NCBI RefSeq assembly: GCF_029893235.1
Contig: NZ_JARXWE010000002.1
Coordinates: 1 to 64,000 of the forward strand
Reading direction: 5' to 3'
Length of the DNA stretch: 64,000 nt
From: Dysgonomonas sp. PH5-45
Lineage (GTDB): Bacteria; Bacteroidota; Bacteroidia; Bacteroidales; Dysgonomonadaceae
Made by a program: the position numbers and the translations under genes. Position 1 is the first letter of the stretch, and each line of letters opens with the position of its first letter. Under the pieces are notes generated by a model. It did not search any database, was not told the DNA's origin, and saw only the letters and a program-made list of their open reading frames with translations. This document shows, piece by piece, positions 7,705-16,673 of this stretch.

Positions 7705-9425
7705 AAACAACCTATAAGCAAAGATTATCATTATACTTTTTCCTCATATTTGCCTTATTTACTATTGGCATAATTGTATTTGAACAATCGCGCGAAACAA
7801 AATTCAGGACAGAGGCATTGGAAGAAAAACTGGATGCCTATACCGGAATAATTCAGGCATCGATGAACAAATATACCGAATCTCCCCAACAAGCGATTGA
7901 TAGCTTATCGGGGCTTTTGCCGGAAAACCTTCGCATGACACTGATTGACCGACAGGGAAATGTTATCTCAGACAATGCGGTAGGGAAAAAAATCTTATCT
8001 GAAAACCATGCTGAACGTCCGGAAGTACTTCAAGCAAAAACCAACGGTAAAGGCTCTCATATCCGAACATCCGCAACGAACAATCAGAAGTATTTGTATT
8101 ATGCTAAACGAACAAATAATTACTTTATCCGTGTAGCATTTCCTTATGACATACAGGTTCACGATTTCTTAAAATCCGATAACCTATTCCTATACTATAT
8201 ACTCGTATTATTTGTAATCACATTGCTTCTTATCAATTACGTAGCGGATCGTTTTGGAAAATCTATTAAAAAACTGAAAGAATTTGCTTTAGGAGAAAAT
8301 GAACCCGAAAAGATACAGACTGAATTCCCGGAAGATGAGTTGGGTGTAATAGGAAGAAAAATTGTTGATAATTACAAACAAATAAAGGAAAGAGAAAAAG
8401 AAATTACTCTTGAACGGGAAAAACTGTTGCAACACGTTCATAGTTCGGGCGAAGGTTTGTGTTTTTTTTCTGCGGATAGGGAAGTAGGGCTTTATAACGG
8501 ATTATTTATACAATACCTGAATACTATTACGGATGAGTCCGTATCAGATCCCACAATCCTATTTACGGATACTTCATTTGTCGGTATTTCAGATTTCTTG
8601 TCAGGAGCAGTGATAAGTGAAAATTATTATGAAACACAAATTAATAAACAAGGAAAACACTTCAACATACGAGTTAATGTTTTTGAAGACCGTAGTTTTG
8701 AAATCATTATCAATGATATTACCAAACAAGAAAAAACACGTTTGTTAAAACAGGAAATGACATCTAACATTGCACATGAGTTACGCACTCCCGTCACCAG
8801 TATCCGGGGATTCCTTGAAATAGCTTTGGAGCAGTCTGTGGATGCCGAAGCAGCCCGTAACTTCTTGACTAAGGCTCATGAACAAACTATCGTTTTGTCT
8901 GAATTGATTCAGGATATGAGCCTAATCACTAAGATAGAAGAAGCTCCGTCAACTTTTAAGCAGGAAGATATTCATTTGGAAGAACTGCTTCATTCTCTAA
9001 AAGAAGATCTGAACGAACTGTTGTCTGAGAAGAATATTGATTTCCAATGGAGCAACATGGCAAATGTGATTGTCCGGGGAAATCGTAATCTGCTCTACTC
9101 CATATTCCGTAACCTGACCGACAATGCTATACGTTACGCAGGAAGGGATATCACAATCACAGTAAATAAGTACAACGAAGATAAAGACTTCTATCACTTC
9201 TCCTATTCCGATACCGGTATTGGCATCGATGACGAACGCCACTTGAATCGCATCTTCGAGCGTTTTTATCGTGTCAATGAAGGGCGCACACGTGATACCG
9301 GAGGTTCCGGGCTTGGCTTATCCATAGTAAAGAACGCGGTATTATTTCATAAAGGGACTATTATTGTAAAAAACAGAGCCGGAGGTGGGCTGGAGTTTTT
9401 GTTTAAGCTTTCTATAACAGGATAG
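7701..9425 (+). CDS. PhoR-like sensor histidine kinase
   Basis: Membrane sensor kinase, 574 residues. Two membrane helices (about 10-28 and 160-182) flank a periplasmic domain of about 130 residues. Then come a HAMP-like linker, a PAS-like region (about 245-340), HisKA with H-box NIAHELRTP (about residue 356), and HATPase_c with N-box DNAIRYAG, G1 DTGIGI, an FERFYRV F-box and G2 GGSGLGLSIVK. All catalytic motifs are intact. Its start codon overlaps the stop of the response-regulator gene. In E. coli PhoU and Pst report to PhoR; the same wiring here is inference from gene order. Confidence 0.92.
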   Translation: MKTTYKQRLSLYFFLIFALFTIGIIVFEQSRETKFRTEALEEKLDAYTGIIQASMNKYTESPQQAIDSLSGLLPENLRMTLIDRQGNVISDNAVGKKILSENHAERPEVLQAKTNGKGSHIRTSATNNQKYLYYAKRTNNYFIRVAFPYDIQVHDFLKSDNLFLYYILVLFVITLLLINYVADRFGKSIKKLKEFALGENEPEKIQTEFPEDELGVIGRKIVDNYKQIKEREKEITLEREKLLQHVHSSGEGLCFFSADREVGLYNGLFIQYLNTITDESVSDPTILFTDTSFVGISDFLSGAVISENYYETQINKQGKHFNIRVNVFEDRSFEIIINDITKQEKTRLLKQEMTSNIAHELRTPVTSIRGFLEIALEQSVDAEAARNFLTKAHEQTIVLSELIQDMSLITKIEEAPSTFKQEDIHLEELLHSLKEDLNELLSEKNIDFQWSNMANVIVRGNRNLLYSIFRNLTDNAIRYAGRDITITVNKYNEDKDFYHFSYSDTGIGIDDERHLNRIFERFYRVNEGRTRDTGGSGLGLSIVKNAVLFHKGTIIVKNRAGGGLEFLFKLSITG

Positions 9426-9535
9426 TAAAATTTTTATTGATAGGCTTTGCTGATCTTGCTAAAATTTTGAATATATGGATGTTAATATTTAAATAGTATA
9501 TCTAAAAATGGGGTCAGATTATTCACAGAGTTTTC

Positions 9536-10033
9536 CTACTTCTTCTTGACTATTGGTTTAGATATCACATTTTGTAAACTATCTACTTTTGATTGCATTT
9601 CTCTTATTTCAATCCTATTTCTGTAATACTCACCATTCAATAATGCATAATCATTCTGCTGTTTCATGCAGAAAAGTATGAGGGCAAGCACCAGCAAGCC
9701 GAGCAAAGCAATCACGACAGAGGTTTTCCGGAGCTTGAAAAACTTCAAATCAAAGTAAGAAGCCTTGTCGCTTTTATCTTCTTCTTCGTGAGACACTACC
9801 CGTTCCTGAATACTTGCAACCCGCTTCAATCCAAGCAAAATGTTTTTATTTACGATGCTTATGTTTTTCTTATTCTCTTCAAAACAGGCATTATTCGACT
9901 GCCTAAATGCGTGAATCGCTTCTACTATTTCACTAAAATCGGGAGTATTTTCGGCTTGTTTACTGCCTTTAAGCTGTTCGCTTATCTCCAAAAGTTTCTC
10001 CCAGAGAGCGTCGTTTGATACTGAATTTGCCAT
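9536..10033 (-). CDS. Mobilization-region protein with one membrane helix (element remnant)
   Basis: 165 residues. The N-terminal half is hydrophilic and helical, one membrane helix follows (about 110-130, ALLGLLVLALILF), then a short coiled coil (YYRNRIEIREMQSKVDSLQ) and a basic tail. I recognise no named domain. It follows the relaxase remnant by 43 bp in the same direction, as small membrane proteins do after relaxases in Bacteroides mobilizable elements. It reads intact but is isolated from the rest of any transfer system, so it is likely leftover DNA from a mobile element. Function unknown. Confidence 0.6.
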   Translation of the reverse strand: MANSVSNDALWEKLLEISEQLKGSKQAENTPDFSEIVEAIHAFRQSNNACFEENKKNISIVNKNILLGLKRVASIQERVVSHEEEDKSDKASYFDLKFFKLRKTSVVIALLGLLVLALILFCMKQQNDYALLNGEYYRNRIEIREMQSKVDSLQNVISKPIVKKK

Positions 10034-10076
10034 AATATTTCTGTTTTAAGTTGATAAAATTGTTTCTGTTTCTCAT

Positions 10077-10358
10077 TTACGAGGGGCTTTGTCCCCTGCG
10101 TTTTTTCTTCTTAATAATCCGACTTTGTGGTTGCTTGGGTTGTTCTTCCGCTTCGTTCGGCTGAATATCGAACAAACCTCCTACTGCCGATACTGCATTG
10201 CCCACACCCGAAACGATATTTCCCGCAACGCTGTTGCCTGTTTTTTTCGGAATAGCTATTTGTTGTTGCTCCGGAATAGGACTTTCGCCAAAGTGTGTAT
10301 TCAGTTTACCATAACTAAACTTCCTGTCTATATCCGAACCCTTTGGAATCAGCTTTTT
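10077..10358 (-). pseudogene. C-terminal fragment of a Bacteroides-type relaxase
   Basis: Reading leftward from 10358, one open frame runs to TAA at 10077 without a start. It translates as LIPKGSDIDRKFSYGKLNTHFGE, the C-terminal part of Bacteroidota mobilization relaxases, then a Gly/Val/Ala-rich stretch, GGLFDIQP, and a very basic tail. The catalytic N-terminal domain is absent. At about 10357 the frame abuts, within a T-run, the coding sequence of an ABC ATPase on the other strand, which marks a deletion or insertion junction. Confidence 0.75.
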
Positions 10359-10979
10359 TTATCCTGAAAAAAATACGCCTGTTATTGACGGCTTTTCGCT
10401 GTCTATCCATAAAAATGAATGCGTTGGCATACAAGGAGCTTCGGCCATAGGTAAAACCACTTTGTTCAATCTTTTACTTGCTTTTATACTCCACAGAAAG
10501 GGGAGATACGAATAGACGGGCGGTTACTCAATGAGCAAATTATAGCTTCTTGGCAAAACTAGATAGCTTATGTGTCACAGGATATTTTTGTGATGGATGC
10601 TTCCTTGGCCGAAAATATAGCATTGGGAATAGACAATATAGATTATGAACGGATAGCGCAGGTTGTGGAACAATGTGAATTGAAAGATGCGGTAGATTCT
10701 CTCCCTGACGGTGTTTATACAAAAATAGGACAAGATGGTAGCCGTCTGTCTGGTGGCGAACGCCAGCGGTTGGGCATTGCCCGCGCTCTTTATAAAAAAG
10801 CTAAAGTTTTGTTTTTTGACGAAGCAACTTCCGCTCTCGATTTGCGTACCGAAAATGAAATAATAAATACTATCCGCCAATTATGGGCCAGCGATAGTGA
10901 TTTAACCATCATCATTATAGCCCATAGGGAATCGGCACTCACCTTTTGCGATAGGATTATAAATATGGATAAGTTATAA
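10357..10979 (+). pseudogene. Broken ABC-exporter ATPase domain
   Basis: Three frame segments together rebuild a C-terminal ABC ATPase domain. The first (10357 to about 10500) reads YPEKNTPVIDGFSLSI and a degenerate Walker A, GASAIGKTT. A +1 frameshift near 10497-10503 leads to GEIRIDGRLLNEQ, then an in-frame TAG at about 10558. The last part, open from 10572, has the Q-loop VSQDIF, signature LSGGERQRLGIARAL, Walker B LFFDEATSALD and an IIIAHR H-loop. The membrane part is missing, truncated at the relaxase junction. The intact end could still be translated from GTG at 10572, but a half ATPase is unlikely to function. Confidence 0.8.
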
Positions 10980-11034
10980 AAAACGGTCAAGACATTCGTT
11001 CATCCCCCGATTTTTACTGATAGATTATTTTATT

Positions 11035-11110
11035 TACCTTTGCAGAACGGAAAAACAAGAGGAATACTTTTTCCGCGTGTATCTTAGATTAACCACGTAA
11101 AAAACAGAGA
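11035..11110 (+). promoter_or_regulatory. queC promoter and possible preQ1-I-type riboswitch
   Basis: The -7 box TACCTTTG is at 11035-11042. In the leader, GCGTG (11075-11079) pairs with CACGT (11094-11098) around a 14-nt loop. An A-run AAAAAACAGAGA follows, ending next to the ATG, and TCTT in the loop (11082-11085) could pair with GAGA (11107-11110). Short stem, roughly 12-14-nt loop, A-rich strand and 3' pseudoknot pairing over the ribosome site is the preQ1-I layout, upstream of a queuosine gene. The loop does not fully match the consensus I know, so this is a candidate only. Confidence 0.4.
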
Positions 11111-11111
11111 A

Positions 11112-11771
11112 ATGAAATCGAAAGAACCTGCCTTAGTCCTCTTTTCGGGAGGGCAAGATTCCACTACGTGCCTCTATTGGGCATTAAAGAATTTTTCGTC
11201 GGTCTGTGCCCTGTGTTTCACTTACGGACAGCGCCATTCGGACGAAGTTGAGGTTGCTCGCAGCATTGCCGGGCAAGCAAACGTACCTTTCCAGTTATTA
11301 GATGCGTCTATCATTGGCCAGATATCCGAAAATTCGCTTACGAGCGCTGACATGGAAATGGACAGAGATAAACCGGCTGATAGTTTCCCTAATACTTTTG
11401 TACCGGGGCGAAACATGTTTTTCCTGACCTTTGCCGCAGTTGTGGCACGTAACAGAGGAATCAGGCATATTGTAACAGGTGTTTCGGAGGCCGATTATAG
11501 CGGATATCCCGATTGTCGCGACACGTTTATTTACTCAGTAAATGCCAGTTTAAACCTGGCTATGGACGAACATTTTAAAATCCATACGCCACTCATGAAC
11601 TTGAACAAAGCCGAAGTTTGGCAACTGGCCGACTATCTTGGCGTTTTTGATATCGTGAAGAACCAGACGCTTACTTGCTATAATGGTATTATTGCCGATG
11701 GTTGCGGCGAATGTCCTGCCTGTAAGTTGCGTAAAAAAGGGTTGGACGAATATTACGTAATGAAAAAATGA
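11112..11771 (+). CDS. queC: 7-cyano-7-deazaguanine synthase QueC
   Basis: Makes preQ0 from 7-carboxy-7-deazaguanine using ATP and ammonia in queuosine synthesis. The 219 residues have the PP-loop [10 protein letters not shown] (residues 11-20) and four zinc cysteines near the end (C189, C198, C201, C204). Length is normal. It lies 6 bp upstream of queF, so the two preQ steps are cotranscribed. Confidence 0.97.
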   Translation: MKSKEPALVLFSGGQDSTTCLYWALKNFSSVCALCFTYGQRHSDEVEVARSIAGQANVPFQLLDASIIGQISENSLTSADMEMDRDKPADSFPNTFVPGRNMFFLTFAAVVARNRGIRHIVTGVSEADYSGYPDCRDTFIYSVNASLNLAMDEHFKIHTPLMNLNKAEVWQLADYLGVFDIVKNQTLTCYNGIIADGCGECPACKLRKKGLDEYYVMKK

Positions 11772-11777
11772 AGCATT

Positions 11778-12242
11778 ATGCAAACTGACGATTTAAGCTT
11801 ACTTGGAGGGAAAACCGTTTATCTGACCTACTATTCGCCACAAGTTTTGGAGGCTTTCATGAATAAGCATCCCGAAAACGATTATTGGGTTACTTTCAAT
11901 TGCCCGGAATTTACCAGCTTGTGCCCTATAACAGGCCAACCCGATTTTGCTACTATCTATATAAACTATCTGCCGGATGTAAAAATGGTTGAAAGCAAGA
12001 GCCTGAAACTCTATCTTTTCAGCTTTCGCAATCATGGAGCTTTTCATGAGGACTGTGTAAATACCATCATGAAAGACCTTATAAAACTGATGGAACCTAA
12101 ATATATAGAAGTAATAGGGCAGTTCACACCCCGTGGTGGTATCAGTATCTATCCGTATTGTAACTATGGACGCAAAGGCACAGAGTACGAAACTATGGCG
12201 GCACACCGTTTGCTGAACCGTAATCCGCAACAAATAGGATAG
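11778..12242 (+). CDS. queF: NADPH-dependent preQ0 reductase QueF
   Basis: Reduces the nitrile of preQ0 to the aminomethyl group of preQ1. It is the short unimodular form (154 residues). Catalytic C49 and D56 lie in [11 protein letters not shown], the ESKSLKLY signature is at 72-79, and a substrate Glu/His pair is in FHEDC (about 90). It pairs with queC at a gap of 6 bp. Its stop is 31 bp from the convergent end of lipB, with no clear terminator between. Confidence 0.97.
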   Translation: MQTDDLSLLGGKTVYLTYYSPQVLEAFMNKHPENDYWVTFNCPEFTSLCPITGQPDFATIYINYLPDVKMVESKSLKLYLFSFRNHGAFHEDCVNTIMKDLIKLMEPKYIEVIGQFTPRGGISIYPYCNYGRKGTEYETMAAHRLLNRNPQQIG

Positions 12243-12273
12243 AGTAGAGGAGGGAGAATGTGGCGCTGCTGTT

Positions 12274-12933
12274 TTATTCGGAAAATACTTCGGTAAACAG
12301 ATGCTTGATTTCTTCTTTTACCGATTGCATATCCAGTTTCCGACCGATTTCTTTTTCGACCGATGTAACGCCTTTGTCTACAAATCCGCAGGGATTTATA
12401 AGTGAAAAATAAGACATATCGGTATTGATGTTCAGGGCAAAGCCGTGCATTGTTACAAAGCGACTGCTGCGTACGCCGATAGCGGCAATTTTACGTGCTT
12501 TGCGTGCGTCATGGGTATCAATCCATACGCCTGTTGCACCCTCCAGCCGTTCGGCAGATATATTGTAGCGGCTTAAAAAACGGATGATAACTTCCTCTAC
12601 ATTATATATATACTGACGTAACCCTAAATGGTAGTGTTCCAAATCGAATATTGGATATCCTACCAATTGTCCCGGCCCATGATAAGTAACGTCGCCCCCA
12701 CGGTTTATGCGGAAAACGGAAACTCCTTTCTGGGTCAGATACTCGTCCGAATAAAGTAGATTTTCGGTTTTACCGCTTTTCCCTATTGTTATAACATGCG
12801 GGTGTTCGCACAAAATCAGGGTATTTGTTGTGGGTGTTTCGTTTTTCTTTGCTTCGAGGTTGGCATCAAACAGTTTTTCTTGCAACTGCCATGCTTGGGC
12901 ATATTCAATCAGGTTCAGGTTTAGGTATTCCAT
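12274..12933 (-). CDS. lipB: Octanoyl-ACP:protein octanoyltransferase LipB
   Basis: Transfers octanoyl from acyl carrier protein to lipoyl domains, the first step of lipoate assembly. The 219 residues have the RGGDVTYHGPGQLVGYP signature (78-94), the conserved lysine K148 in RKIAAIG and the catalytic C182 in NPCGF. It is last in the leftward block DUF4286-ruvC-mtgA-lipB, 30 bp after mtgA. Confidence 0.97.
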   Translation of the reverse strand: MEYLNLNLIEYAQAWQLQEKLFDANLEAKKNETPTTNTLILCEHPHVITIGKSGKTENLLYSDEYLTQKGVSVFRINRGGDVTYHGPGQLVGYPIFDLEHYHLGLRQYIYNVEEVIIRFLSRYNISAERLEGATGVWIDTHDARKARKIAAIGVRSSRFVTMHGFALNINTDMSYFSLINPCGFVDKGVTSVEKEIGRKLDMQSVKEEIKHLFTEVFSE

Positions 12934-12963
12934 AAAAATATAAGCAAAATTTCTTGAGTGGGG

Positions 12964-13737
12964 TTACCCTCTCCAATTCCTTTTATAGATAGGTTTTGTG
13001 GGTTCTACCACAGTTTCGTCAACAGGTGTTTTCCCTAACTTTATTTGAGTCATCATTGCCATGTTTATCAGAATGGCAGATTGTTTTTCGCAAAAATCGG
13101 CAGGAGGATACATAAAATCCATTTGTTTGTCCTGTGGTTCAACAAAAAGCAGAGCTATGGATGCCGCTTCTTCGCGGGTGAGGTTGCCCGACTGTTTGCC
13201 AAAATATATCTGCGATGCCGCTTCAACCCCAAAAACCCCATGACCTAAAGGTGCTGTGTTGAGATATATCTCAAGGATGCGCTCTTTGCCCCACATATAT
13301 TCCGAGAGGATTGTGAAGTACGATTCGATATACGATTTTATTTTCGATTCTCCCTTTGTCAGAAAAACAGCATGCACGGCTTTTTGCGAAATAGTTTCGT
13401 CTTCTTTTGGTATCAGCGTTTTCAACGAATCGCCTTCGGGCAGAAGAGCGAAACCGTTATGGATAAAAAAGTTCTTATCTTCGGCTGCGAGTACGGCAAT
13501 AATCATATTCCGAGAGATGCTATCAAGCGGAACCCACTCGTATTCTACCTTTAGCTTGGCGGCATCTTCGGCCGACTTGAAATGGTAAGCTCCCATCTGT
13601 ATTGTGCCACCTACTTTAAAAAAGCTGTAATATCCCATCCATAACAGAGATATCAGAAAAACCGCAACGATAGCGATCCCCAGAAAACGCAGGAAATGCA
13701 CTAAAGCACGTCTGAAAAAGGTAGCACCGTCTTTCAT
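12964..13737 (-). CDS. mtgA: Divergent monofunctional peptidoglycan transglycosylase
   Basis: GT51 glycosyltransferase polymerising lipid II, 257 residues, with one N-terminal membrane helix (about 17-35). The first catalytic Glu is in AAEDKNFF (about residue 91), a second in the helix IESYFTIL, and KERILEIYLN is intact. The usual GGSTISQQ-KN block is altered: aligned with it are EDETISQKAVHAVFL, so the glycines and the lysine are missing. It may be a weak or specialised enzyme. It sits 8 bp after ruvC in the same operon. Confidence 0.8.
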   Translation of the reverse strand: MKDGATFFRRALVHFLRFLGIAIVAVFLISLLWMGYYSFFKVGGTIQMGAYHFKSAEDAAKLKVEYEWVPLDSISRNMIIAVLAAEDKNFFIHNGFALLPEGDSLKTLIPKEDETISQKAVHAVFLTKGESKIKSYIESYFTILSEYMWGKERILEIYLNTAPLGHGVFGVEAASQIYFGKQSGNLTREEAASIALLFVEPQDKQMDFMYPPADFCEKQSAILINMAMMTQIKLGKTPVDETVVEPTKPIYKRNWRG

Positions 13738-13745
13738 ATAAATCT

Positions 13746-14306
13746 CTATTTTACTCGTTTAGGATTTTGGTTTATAAAATCTTTCCAGCTATTGAACTTT
13801 TTGTCGCTTCCCGGTTTGTTTGTTTGCAAATAATGACAAACGGCAGCAGCCAGCCCGTCGGTTGCATCAAGTTGAGGCAACATGTTCTCGTTGGGTATTT
13901 TCAGCATTTGTTGTAGCATATATGCCACTTGCTCTTTAGCCGCTTTGCCGTTACCCGTGATAGACATCTTTATTTTTAACGGAGCGTATTCGAATATAGG
14001 TATGTCGCGCGACAGAGCCGCTGCCATTGCCACTCCTTGTGCCCTGCCCAGTTTGAGCATACTTTGCACGTTCTTCCCAAAGAAGGGCGATTCAATAGCC
14101 AACTCGTCGGGCAGATATTCTTCAACCAACCCGAGTACACGCTCAAAAATGCGCCTCAGTTTAAGGTAATGGTCGTCATACTTACTCAACTGAAGCACAC
14201 CCATGGCCATCATTTCGGGCTTGTTGTTTATTACTCTCAATACACCATATCCCATTATTTGGGTTCCGGGGTCGATACCCAGAATGATGCGTTCTTTGTC
14301 GATCAT
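13746..14306 (-). CDS. ruvC: Holliday junction endonuclease RuvC
   Basis: Resolves Holliday junctions with RuvAB. The 186 residues have the four acidic ligands in place: D12 (GIDPGT), E72 (AIESPFF), D147 and D150 (DATDGLA). The GRAQG motif follows the second acidic residue as expected. Its start overlaps the end of the DUF4286 gene by 4 bp, an arrangement common in Bacteroidota. Confidence 0.97.
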   Translation of the reverse strand: MIDKERIILGIDPGTQIMGYGVLRVINNKPEMMAMGVLQLSKYDDHYLKLRRIFERVLGLVEEYLPDELAIESPFFGKNVQSMLKLGRAQGVAMAAALSRDIPIFEYAPLKIKMSITGNGKAAKEQVAYMLQQMLKIPNENMLPQLDATDGLAAAVCHYLQTNKPGSDKKFNSWKDFINQNPKRVK

Positions 14307-14617
14307 TTATAAAAGTCTATCTCTTCGAGAAGGGTATTGAATCCGGTCATTTTATTACCAAATAGCTCAACCATTTTCTGTTGCAGTATAAAACCATCGG
14401 TTTGTGCCCAGTTATTCAGGTCTTCAACACTTTGGGTTCTGAACTGGAGCGAAAAGCTTGACCCCGATTCTTCGTGCTGGTGGTGTATGAACGATAGCCG
14501 TGCTTCGTACAACTCTCCGCTAACCAGTGCCTGAGGGATATAAACTTTTTTCAGAAAAACCAGTCCATCGTCCAGTATATCATCATCAATATGAAAGGTT
14601 GTGTTATAAATAAACAT
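14303..14617 (-). CDS. DUF4286 family protein
   Basis: 104 residues, cytoplasmic, with no signal peptide. Sequence features match the Bacteroidota DUF4286 family: [11 protein letters not shown] start, FIPQAL-like segment and repeated aromatic/hydrophobic beta strands that suggest a small alpha/beta barrel fold. No catalytic motif is evident. It is coupled to ruvC by a 4-bp overlap. Function unknown. Confidence 0.85.
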   Translation of the reverse strand: MFIYNTTFHIDDDILDDGLVFLKKVYIPQALVSGELYEARLSFIHHQHEESGSSFSLQFRTQSVEDLNNWAQTDGFILQQKMVELFGNKMTGFNTLLEEIDFYK

Positions 14618-14652
14618 ATCGGATTCTATTCTTTTATTGTTTTTAGTTGAAC

Positions 14653-15267
14653 TTATTTAATGTATCCTACTGCTTGGGTGAGTATAACTTCCTGGTCGTC
14701 AGTAAGGCCAAGGTCGCTGTGCAGTTGCTTTCTGTTGTGCGAACCTCGTGCTACGGTTCCCAAGTCGTCAGACGAAGCACAGAACAAATATGCGTTTTGG
14801 ATTAAGAAACCGCTGTCTATAATAGCGGCATCCCTGTTCGATGCTTTGTTGAGATTTGCAACAAAGAGAAAATTAAGAACAGCATCGTTAACGAACGCCT
14901 GATTGCCCAAACCTTTGCGGAAATCACCTTTGGCTGTTTGTTTCAACACGTTTGCTTTGGCATCGTAAAAGTAAACGCCATCTTCGAACATCACATAAAG
15001 GTCTATTTCTTGCCTGTTCTGAGACGAAGGTACAACTCTTTTGTCTTCACGATTGAAACCATAAGTAGCCCATAATAGGTTGGACAGGGTTTGCTTATCC
15101 ATTTCTTTTTTGACATACGTTTTGAGCGACTGTCTGTCGTTCAAGGCTTCCATCAACGGCTTGCCACCTGTTTTGTTAGGGGCGGGTAGTGCAATCTCTG
15201 TTTGAGCGTGAGCCAACAATGTAGTTGCAAATATGCATAAAACGGTGATTAATTTTTTTATGTCCAT
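14653..15267 (-). CDS. Secreted SagB/nitroreductase-fold protein
   Basis: 204 residues from ATG at 15267. I chose this start because it gives a clean signal peptide ending LAHAQ (residue 22); a longer open frame upstream adds 44 residues that would hide it. The mature part resembles SagB/ThcOx nitroreductases: PLMEALNDRQS, the LLWATYG helix and a C-terminal QAVGYIK. The periplasmic location is unusual for an FMN enzyme, so the substrate and even flavin use are uncertain. It lies 35 bp upstream of DUF4286. Confidence 0.75.
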   Translation of the reverse strand: MDIKKLITVLCIFATTLLAHAQTEIALPAPNKTGGKPLMEALNDRQSLKTYVKKEMDKQTLSNLLWATYGFNREDKRVVPSSQNRQEIDLYVMFEDGVYFYDAKANVLKQTAKGDFRKGLGNQAFVNDAVLNFLFVANLNKASNRDAAIIDSGFLIQNAYLFCASSDDLGTVARGSHNRKQLHSDLGLTDDQEVILTQAVGYIK

Positions 15268-15376
15268 TTTGATTTTTATTTTAAAGTTTACGGATACGAT
15301 TTGATTGGTACGGTCTGCGGAATTTAAAAGTAAGTTAAGCTTACTGTATGTAATTCCGTTTTCTGCAAAAATAATA

Positions 15377-15384
15377 TATCTTTG
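15377..15384 (+). promoter_or_regulatory. -7 box for the DUF4105 gene
   Basis: TATCTTTG on the plus strand, 63 bp before the TTG start at 15447. It would drive the DUF4105-phosphatase pair and perhaps secA. Confidence 0.5.
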
Positions 15385-15446
15385 AGCTTTGCTTGTCAAA
15401 TCTTACGTTTTTTTCTGTTAACTAAACGAAATTCGGAGTTATTATT

Positions 15447-16673
15447 TTGAAACGCACATCCTTTAAATATTTGTTTTCGGTGTTTATTGTCATTCTATTG
15501 GCTATAATGCCGGGCAAAGCAGACGAAGTTGCGCTACCTGCTGTGAGCGATTCCCTGCAAATAAGTGTTCTTACTTGCCATCCTTGGCAGGGAGAGGTAT
15601 ATGCCGTTTTTGGGCATACAGCCATCCGGGTAAAAGATCTGAAATATGGGTATGATATTGCGTTCAATTACGGAGTGTTTGATTTTTCGTCACCAAACTT
15701 TATGAGCAGGTTTGTGAAAGGCGAAACAGACTACGTATTGTCGGCTTACGGTTACCACTTTTTTCTGTACGAATATCAGGTGCGTGGGGTTACGGTCGAA
15801 GAGCAAGTTCTGAATCTGACAGATGCCGAAAAAAAGAAATTGTACGAAGCCTTGTGTGTGAATGCTCAACCGGAAAACAGAACATACCGTTACAGTTTTT
15901 TCTTCGATAATTGTGCCACACGGGTAAGGGACATCATAGAGAAAAATGTTGACGGAAAGATAGAATATAAACCTACGGGGAAAAACCAAACCTTGCGCGA
16001 TCTGCTTCACGAGTTTCTTAAATCCTCGCCATGGCTCCGTTTTGGTATAGATTTGGTGATAGGTAGCGGTGCCGACCGCGAAATAACTGATAACGAAAAA
16101 ATGTTCTTGCCCTGCTATTTAATGTACGCGTACAGCGATGCTAAAATATTGTCGGATACTGTCGCGGAAAAACCGTTGGTAGCCGAAAGCCGGAATGCGC
16201 TCGAAGGTTCTCGCTTTGAAGATCTTACAACCGCTACCGATTATCCGCTTATTTGTGGTTGTTTGTTGTTTATTATAACAGGACTGATAGCTTATTTTTC
16301 GGTGATGAAAAAAAAGCAGATACCGTTGAAGGTGTTTTCTTTTATCCTTTTCGCTGCTGCGGGAGCGGCAGGATGTGTAATCTTCTTTCTGATGTTTTTT
16401 TCGGAACATCCATGTGTAGATGCAAATTGGAATTTGGTATGGCTGAATCCGCTGCAACTTATTTTTGCATTTTTCTTCTTTTTTAAATTCAGTTCGAAAG
16501 CGGTTTATTATTATCATTTTATTAACTTTGTCGCTTTGAGTTTGTTTCTTTTGGCGTGGTTTTTGATACCACAATATCTCGAAATAGCCTTCCTGCCTTG
16601 CATATTGTCTTTGTGGCTGTGCTCGGGGGCGAATATATGGCTCAATAATAAGTATTTGCATCGGAATAAATGA
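15447..16673 (+). CDS. DUF4105 protein with C-terminal membrane helices
   Basis: 408 residues. The start is TTG: an in-frame stop lies at 15423, no ATG occurs before the signal peptide, and GGAG sits 7 bp upstream. After a signal peptide (MKRTSFKYLF to about residue 25), a periplasmic DUF4105 domain (about 35-225) has the family motifs HPWQGEVYAVFGHTAIRV and FFFDNCATRVRD, with His and Cys residues reminiscent of papain-like peptidases. Five hydrophobic helices follow (about 265-405). It overlaps the next gene by 4 bp. Function unknown; possibly an envelope peptidase or amidase. Confidence 0.8.
   Translation: MKRTSFKYLFSVFIVILLAIMPGKADEVALPAVSDSLQISVLTCHPWQGEVYAVFGHTAIRVKDLKYGYDIAFNYGVFDFSSPNFMSRFVKGETDYVLSAYGYHFFLYEYQVRGVTVEEQVLNLTDAEKKKLYEALCVNAQPENRTYRYSFFFDNCATRVRDIIEKNVDGKIEYKPTGKNQTLRDLLHEFLKSSPWLRFGIDLVIGSGADREITDNEKMFLPCYLMYAYSDAKILSDTVAEKPLVAESRNALEGSRFEDLTTATDYPLICGCLLFIITGLIAYFSVMKKKQIPLKVFSFILFAAAGAAGCVIFFLMFFSEHPCVDANWNLVWLNPLQLIFAFFFFFKFSSKAVYYYHFINFVALSLFLLAWFLIPQYLEIAFLPCILSLWLCSGANIWLNNKYLHRNK

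Noticed and set aside
10089-10367. Plus-strand open frame across the relaxase remnant
   Set aside because: The opposite strand gives a recognisable relaxase C-terminus; the plus-strand reading is Cys/Arg-rich noise.
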